Source: Phormidium tanganyikae FI6-MK23
GTDB taxonomy: Bacteria > Cyanobacteriota > Cyanobacteriia > Leptolyngbyales > Leptolyngbyaceae
Length of the DNA: 64,000 nt
Assembly: GCA_019359175.1 (NCBI GenBank)
Contig: JAHHHU010000010.1
Location: 1-64,000 of the forward strand
Direction of reading: 5' to 3'
Shown here: positions 61,182 through 64,000 of the stretch, piece after piece
Layout of the letters: every line of letters begins with the position of its first letter
Numbering within the stretch: position 1 is the stretch's first letter
Notes under the pieces: model-generated
What the model saw: the letters and a program-made list of their open reading frames with translations, nothing else
What the model was told of the DNA's origin: nothing
Database searches by the model: none
Made by a program: the position numbers and the translations under genes

Positions 61182-61784
61182 ATGCCAGTCACTTCGCTAC
61201 AAGATTTAAGGGAAAATCTAGACGGGCTTGGATACTATCTGGGGCCGAGGGGTCTTGATGGTCTAGGAAACAGCGTGAGTTCATGCGATCGCGAAATTCT
61301 CGGCGCGATCGATTGCAGTGTGACATCTCTGCGCCAGCTTGCCAATATCGATAACTACACCCGCGCTGCCATTCTGCAATATCAAATCGATAACAACATC
61401 GCGGCGACCGGAAACGATGGAGCGCAACTCAGAAGCGCGATCGAAAAAACCGTCAGAATTCTGCAAGACAATTTGAAAACCGTTTTGAAAATCTCGATCG
61501 AGCTGTCTGGAAATTATCGCCGCACAACTTACGATGCAGTTAAATCTTATCAGCGCAGCCGAAGTTTACCGATTACTGGAATTGCCACAATCACAGTCCG
61601 TAGAAGACTAAATGATGATGCGCGTGGAACGTCCTCAACCCCTTCGCCAACGCCTTCTCCCTCTTCCGAATTAGATTCGTTGCGAAAACTGAGAAGTGAC
61701 TTAATTACTTTGAAAAATAGCCTTCAATCTCGGCAAATTACTGATGAAGAATTCATTCGAGAAGTCTTCATTCGAGTGCCTTAA
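61182..61784 (+). CDS. Protein with two peptidoglycan-binding-like motifs
   Basis: The 200-residue product has two short helical units with the PG_binding_1 pattern Thr-x2-Ala/Val-x2-Tyr/Phe-Gln...Gly: TRAAILQYQIDNNIAATG (about 60-78) and TYDAVKSYQRSRSLPITG (about 113-131). The N-terminus LDGLGYYLGPRGLDGLG may be a third, degenerate unit. A Ser/Thr/Pro linker and a helical charged tail follow. There is no signal peptide, which is odd for a wall-binding protein, so the assignment is tentative. A GGAG about 10 bases upstream supports ATG 61182. Confidence 0.6.
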   Translation: MPVTSLQDLRENLDGLGYYLGPRGLDGLGNSVSSCDREILGAIDCSVTSLRQLANIDNYTRAAILQYQIDNNIAATGNDGAQLRSAIEKTVRILQDNLKTVLKISIELSGNYRRTTYDAVKSYQRSRSLPITGIATITVRRRLNDDARGTSSTPSPTPSPSSELDSLRKLRSDLITLKNSLQSRQITDEEFIREVFIRVP

Positions 61785-61785
61785 A

Positions 61786-61826
61786 AAAGTGCGATCGCTC
61801 ATTTCTAGAGTGAGCGATCGCACTTT
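61786..61826. terminator. 16-bp perfect bidirectional terminator built on HIP1
   Basis: AAAGTGCGATCGCTCA (61786-61801) and its exact complement (61811-61826) are separated by 9 bases; each arm contains a HIP1 octamer GCGATCGC. It sits between converging genes, with As on the left and weak Ts on the right, so it can work in both directions. Confidence 0.85.
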
Positions 61827-61831
61827 ACAAA

Positions 61832-62248
61832 TTAGCGATTCATCGTCGCGGTGAGACGTTCGATCGCGTTGGTTAAACGTTCTTGAGATACAACGACTGC
61901 ATCTGGAGCCGCAGCGGGTTCTTTGATCGCTTCTTGTCGCGCAAGTTTCCGCTTTGCTTTCTCAAATGCTCGAATCATCACAAAGATTGAGAATGCAATG
62001 ACCAAGAAATTGATAATCGATGCCAAAAATAAACCGTACTTAATTCCTTGATAGGAAAGATTTTGCAAACTATCAACCTGCGCCGCTTTCAAAGCAGGAT
62101 TGAGAATGAGCGGCGTAATAATGTCTTCTACAAGAGATGTGACAATTTTGCCAAAAGCGCCACCGATAATGACTGCAACTGCAAGATCAATCACGTTCCC
62201 TTGCATTAAGAACTTTTGGAAATCAGCTAAAAATCCACTTCTTGCCAT
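61832..62248 (-). CDS. mscL: Large-conductance mechanosensitive channel
   Basis: A homopentameric membrane channel that opens under hypo-osmotic stress to save the cell from lysis. In 138 residues: the N-terminal amphipathic FLADFQKFLMQGNVIDLAVAV, the pore helix VIIGGAFGKIVTSLVEDIITPLI, second helix FLASIINFLVIAFSIFVMIRAF and a cytoplasmic charged bundle. All conserved positions of MscL's first helix are present. Confidence 0.96.
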   Translation of the reverse strand: MARSGFLADFQKFLMQGNVIDLAVAVIIGGAFGKIVTSLVEDIITPLILNPALKAAQVDSLQNLSYQGIKYGLFLASIINFLVIAFSIFVMIRAFEKAKRKLARQEAIKEPAAAPDAVVVSQERLTNAIERLTATMNR

Positions 62249-62367
62249 ACGTCAATTTATCCCTCAACTTTCACGTACAAATGACTTGGTGGTCATTTCC
62301 TGATTGCACGTATTATACGGTGAGAGTCAAGTGTGTTTTCTAAAAACAATAAATTTCTCAAGCAGTA

Positions 62368-62417
62368 GAAAAACAAGGCGGCAGGAGATCTTAGGATTTC
62401 CTACCGCCTTGTTTTTT
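62368..62417. terminator. Bidirectional terminator of clpC
   Basis: AACAAGGCGG (62372-62381) pairs with CCGCCTTGTT (62404-62413), extended by AGGA/TCCT. T tracts follow on both strands, so it ends clpC (minus) and could also block readthrough from the left. It starts 15 bases beyond the clpC stop. Confidence 0.9.
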
Positions 62418-62431
62418 AACGATTCAGACGT

Positions 62432-64000
62432 TTAATCTGCTGCTTGCGGCAACAATTCGCGCTCTTGACCGTGTATCACCTTCACTTGTCCGCTTTCATC
62501 CACATCCATCGTCGCAGTGTCGCCATCCTTCACTCGTGCCGACAGAATTTCTTCAGCCAGCGAGTCTTCTAGCAGGCGCATGATTGCTCGACGTAATGGA
62601 CGTGCGCCATAGCTTGGGTTGTAGCCTTCATCAACCAGGCGATCCTTGAATCGCTCGGTGACTTGCAGCGTAATCCCCTGCTCTTTCAAACGCTTGAACA
62701 CGTCGTTCAGCATGATGTCCGCAATTTCTTTGACCTCTACCTTGTTCAACTGACGGAAGACGATGATTTCGTCGAGTCGGTTTAAGAACTCAGGGCGGAA
62801 GTACTGCTTCAGCTCTTCGTTGACCAAGGAGCGAATCCGGTTGTACTGCGAATCTGATTCGTTCTCAGTGGAGAACTCGAACCCAAGACCGCCGCCGCCT
62901 TTCTCGATCACCTTGGAACCAATGTTCGAGGTCATGATCAGCAGGGTGTTCTTGAAGTCTACAGTGCGTCCCTTGGCATCGGTCAAGCGACCATCTTCCA
63001 AGATTTGCAGCAGCATGTTGAAGACATCCGGGTGAGCTTTCTCGATTTCATCGAATAGCACGACTGTGTAAGGCTTGCGACGGACGGCTTCGGTCAGTTG
63101 ACCGCCTTCGTTGTAACCAACATATCCTGGAGGTGAACCAATCAGTTTAGAAACCGTGTGGCGCTCCATGAACTCCGACATGTCCAATCGGATCATTGAG
63201 TCTTCCGAGCCGAAGAAGTAAGCGGCTAACGCTTTCGTCAACTCGGTCTTACCAACCCCAGTCGGGCCAGAGAAGATAAACGAAGCGATCGGGCGATTGG
63301 GATTCTTTAATCCAACCCGTGCGCGACGAATTGCACGAGAGACTGCTCTCACTGCTTCGTCTTGACCGATCAAGCGAGTGTGTAGCGTGTCTTCCATGTG
63401 CAGCAGCTTCTCGGATTCGGATTCGGTGAGTTTGTTCACCGGAACACCTGTCCAGGAAGCCACGATTTGCGCGATGTCCTCTTCGCCGACAACTGGGGAA
63501 GCACTTTCATCAGAAGCTTCTGACTTGCGAGTTTGGGCGATCGAGCGAATTTCTGCTTTGATTTCCATCTCCCGATCGCGCAGTTCGCCCGCACGATCGA
63601 AATTCTGAGATCTCACAGCGTCGTCTTTGTCTTTGAGGACTTGACGCAATTCGCGATCGAGTTCTTTCGCTGCCGGGGGCAGTTGGGAATTGATCAAACG
63701 CACACGCGATCCAGCTTCGTCAACTAAGTCGATCGCTTTGTCCGGCAAGAACCGATCAGAGATATATCGATCAGAGAGTTTTGCCGCAGCTTCAAGGGCT
63801 TCGTCTGAGATCTTCAGCTTGTGGTGCTGCTCATAACGTTCGCGTAAGCCTCGAAGGATCTCGATCGTTTCATCGACCGAAGGTTCGCCCACCATCACAG
63901 GCTGGAAGCGGCGTTCTAGGGCGGCATCGCGCTCAATGTGTTTGCGATACTCATCAAGCGTGGTCGCACCGATACATTGCAGTTCACCACGAGCGAGGGC
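62432..64000 (-). CDS. clpC: Clp protease ATP-binding subunit ClpC (partial, N-terminus outside window)
   Basis: This AAA+ unfoldase feeds ClpP-type proteases. The window holds the C-terminal ~522 residues; the frame is open to base 64000. Visible are [22 protein letters not shown] (end of the first AAA domain, in part), the UVR-containing middle domain (about [18 protein letters not shown]), second Walker [11 protein letters not shown], Walker [14 protein letters not shown], sensor-2 [15 protein letters not shown] and the C-terminal tail [13 protein letters not shown]. The UVR region separates ClpC from ClpB. It ends 15 bases before a strong terminator. Confidence 0.97.
   Translation of the reverse strand, partial: ALARGELQCIGATTLDEYRKHIERDAALERRFQPVMVGEPSVDETIEILRGLRERYEQHHKLKISDEALEAAAKLSDRYISDRFLPDKAIDLVDEAGSRVRLINSQLPPAAKELDRELRQVLKDKDDAVRSQNFDRAGELRDREMEIKAEIRSIAQTRKSEASDESASPVVGEEDIAQIVASWTGVPVNKLTESESEKLLHMEDTLHTRLIGQDEAVRAVSRAIRRARVGLKNPNRPIASFIFSGPTGVGKTELTKALAAYFFGSEDSMIRLDMSEFMERHTVSKLIGSPPGYVGYNEGGQLTEAVRRKPYTVVLFDEIEKAHPDVFNMLLQILEDGRLTDAKGRTVDFKNTLLIMTSNIGSKVIEKGGGGLGFEFSTENESDSQYNRIRSLVNEELKQYFRPEFLNRLDEIIVFRQLNKVEVKEIADIMLNDVFKRLKEQGITLQVTERFKDRLVDEGYNPSYGARPLRRAIMRLLEDSLAEEILSARVKDGDTATMDVDESGQVKVIHGQERELLPQAAD

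Overview
The window is from a cyanobacterium. It carries the allophycocyanin operon apcABC, a bilin-lyase-like gene, the Mg-chelatase gene chlH, an HHL1-like photosynthesis protein, and very frequent HIP1-type GCGATCGC/CGATCG words. Gene content (Uma2 families, HetP, a Wzm/Wzt exporter, peptide exporters) fits a filamentous Leptolyngbya-like lineage, but that placement is inference. I found no rRNA, tRNA or CRISPR array.

Layout. 1-953: end of an IS5-family transposase that cuts into a decayed CHASE3/histidine-kinase pseudogene. 1319-2950: apcA-apcB-apcC with a clear terminator. 3036-8812: a small Cys-rich protein, a four-gene CUT1-type sugar ABC importer, and a convergent GntR regulator. 9237-11584: dienelactone hydrolase, S1-domain protein and CpcS-like lyase. 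11633-17200: a composite palindromic repeat, then a minus-strand polysaccharide block (two methyltransferases, Wzt, Wzm, GDP-mannose dehydratase). 17313-32584: housekeeping (ruvB, TPR protein, chlH, mgtC-like, glutathionyl-hydroquinone reductase, glutaminase, a sensor kinase, dusB) with a Uma2 pseudogene. 33333-40461: a peptide-export island. 40447-51786: lipase, TPR protein, glucokinase, pdxH, Uma2, peroxiredoxin, an aldehyde dehydrogenase with an intragenic repeat, argF and a DUF2079 membrane protein. 51920-61012: subtilase, hydrolase, an RGG-tailed protein, a MacAB-like exporter, Uma2 and lepB. 61182-64000: a peptidoglycan-binding-like protein, mscL, and clpC running off the window.

The most interesting region is 33333-40461. 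A HetC-type transporter (cyclic-nucleotide-binding-like domain, C39 peptidase, ABC exporter) is followed by an HlyD adaptor, a HetP-family protein, three short genes whose products share an I-S-D-L leader ending near GG or GA, and a parvulin-like isomerase. In heterocyst formers hetC and hetP are neighbours and the cargo of HetC is not established as far as I know. Here candidate cargo peptides lie next to the genes, and an NtcA-like box precedes the transporter. I read this as a possible secreted-peptide system linked to HetC/HetP.

A second theme is a family of GCCCCCTAAATCCCCCA inverted-repeat elements: five copies, one in frame inside a gene and one nested inside a 200-bp palindrome-bounded element.
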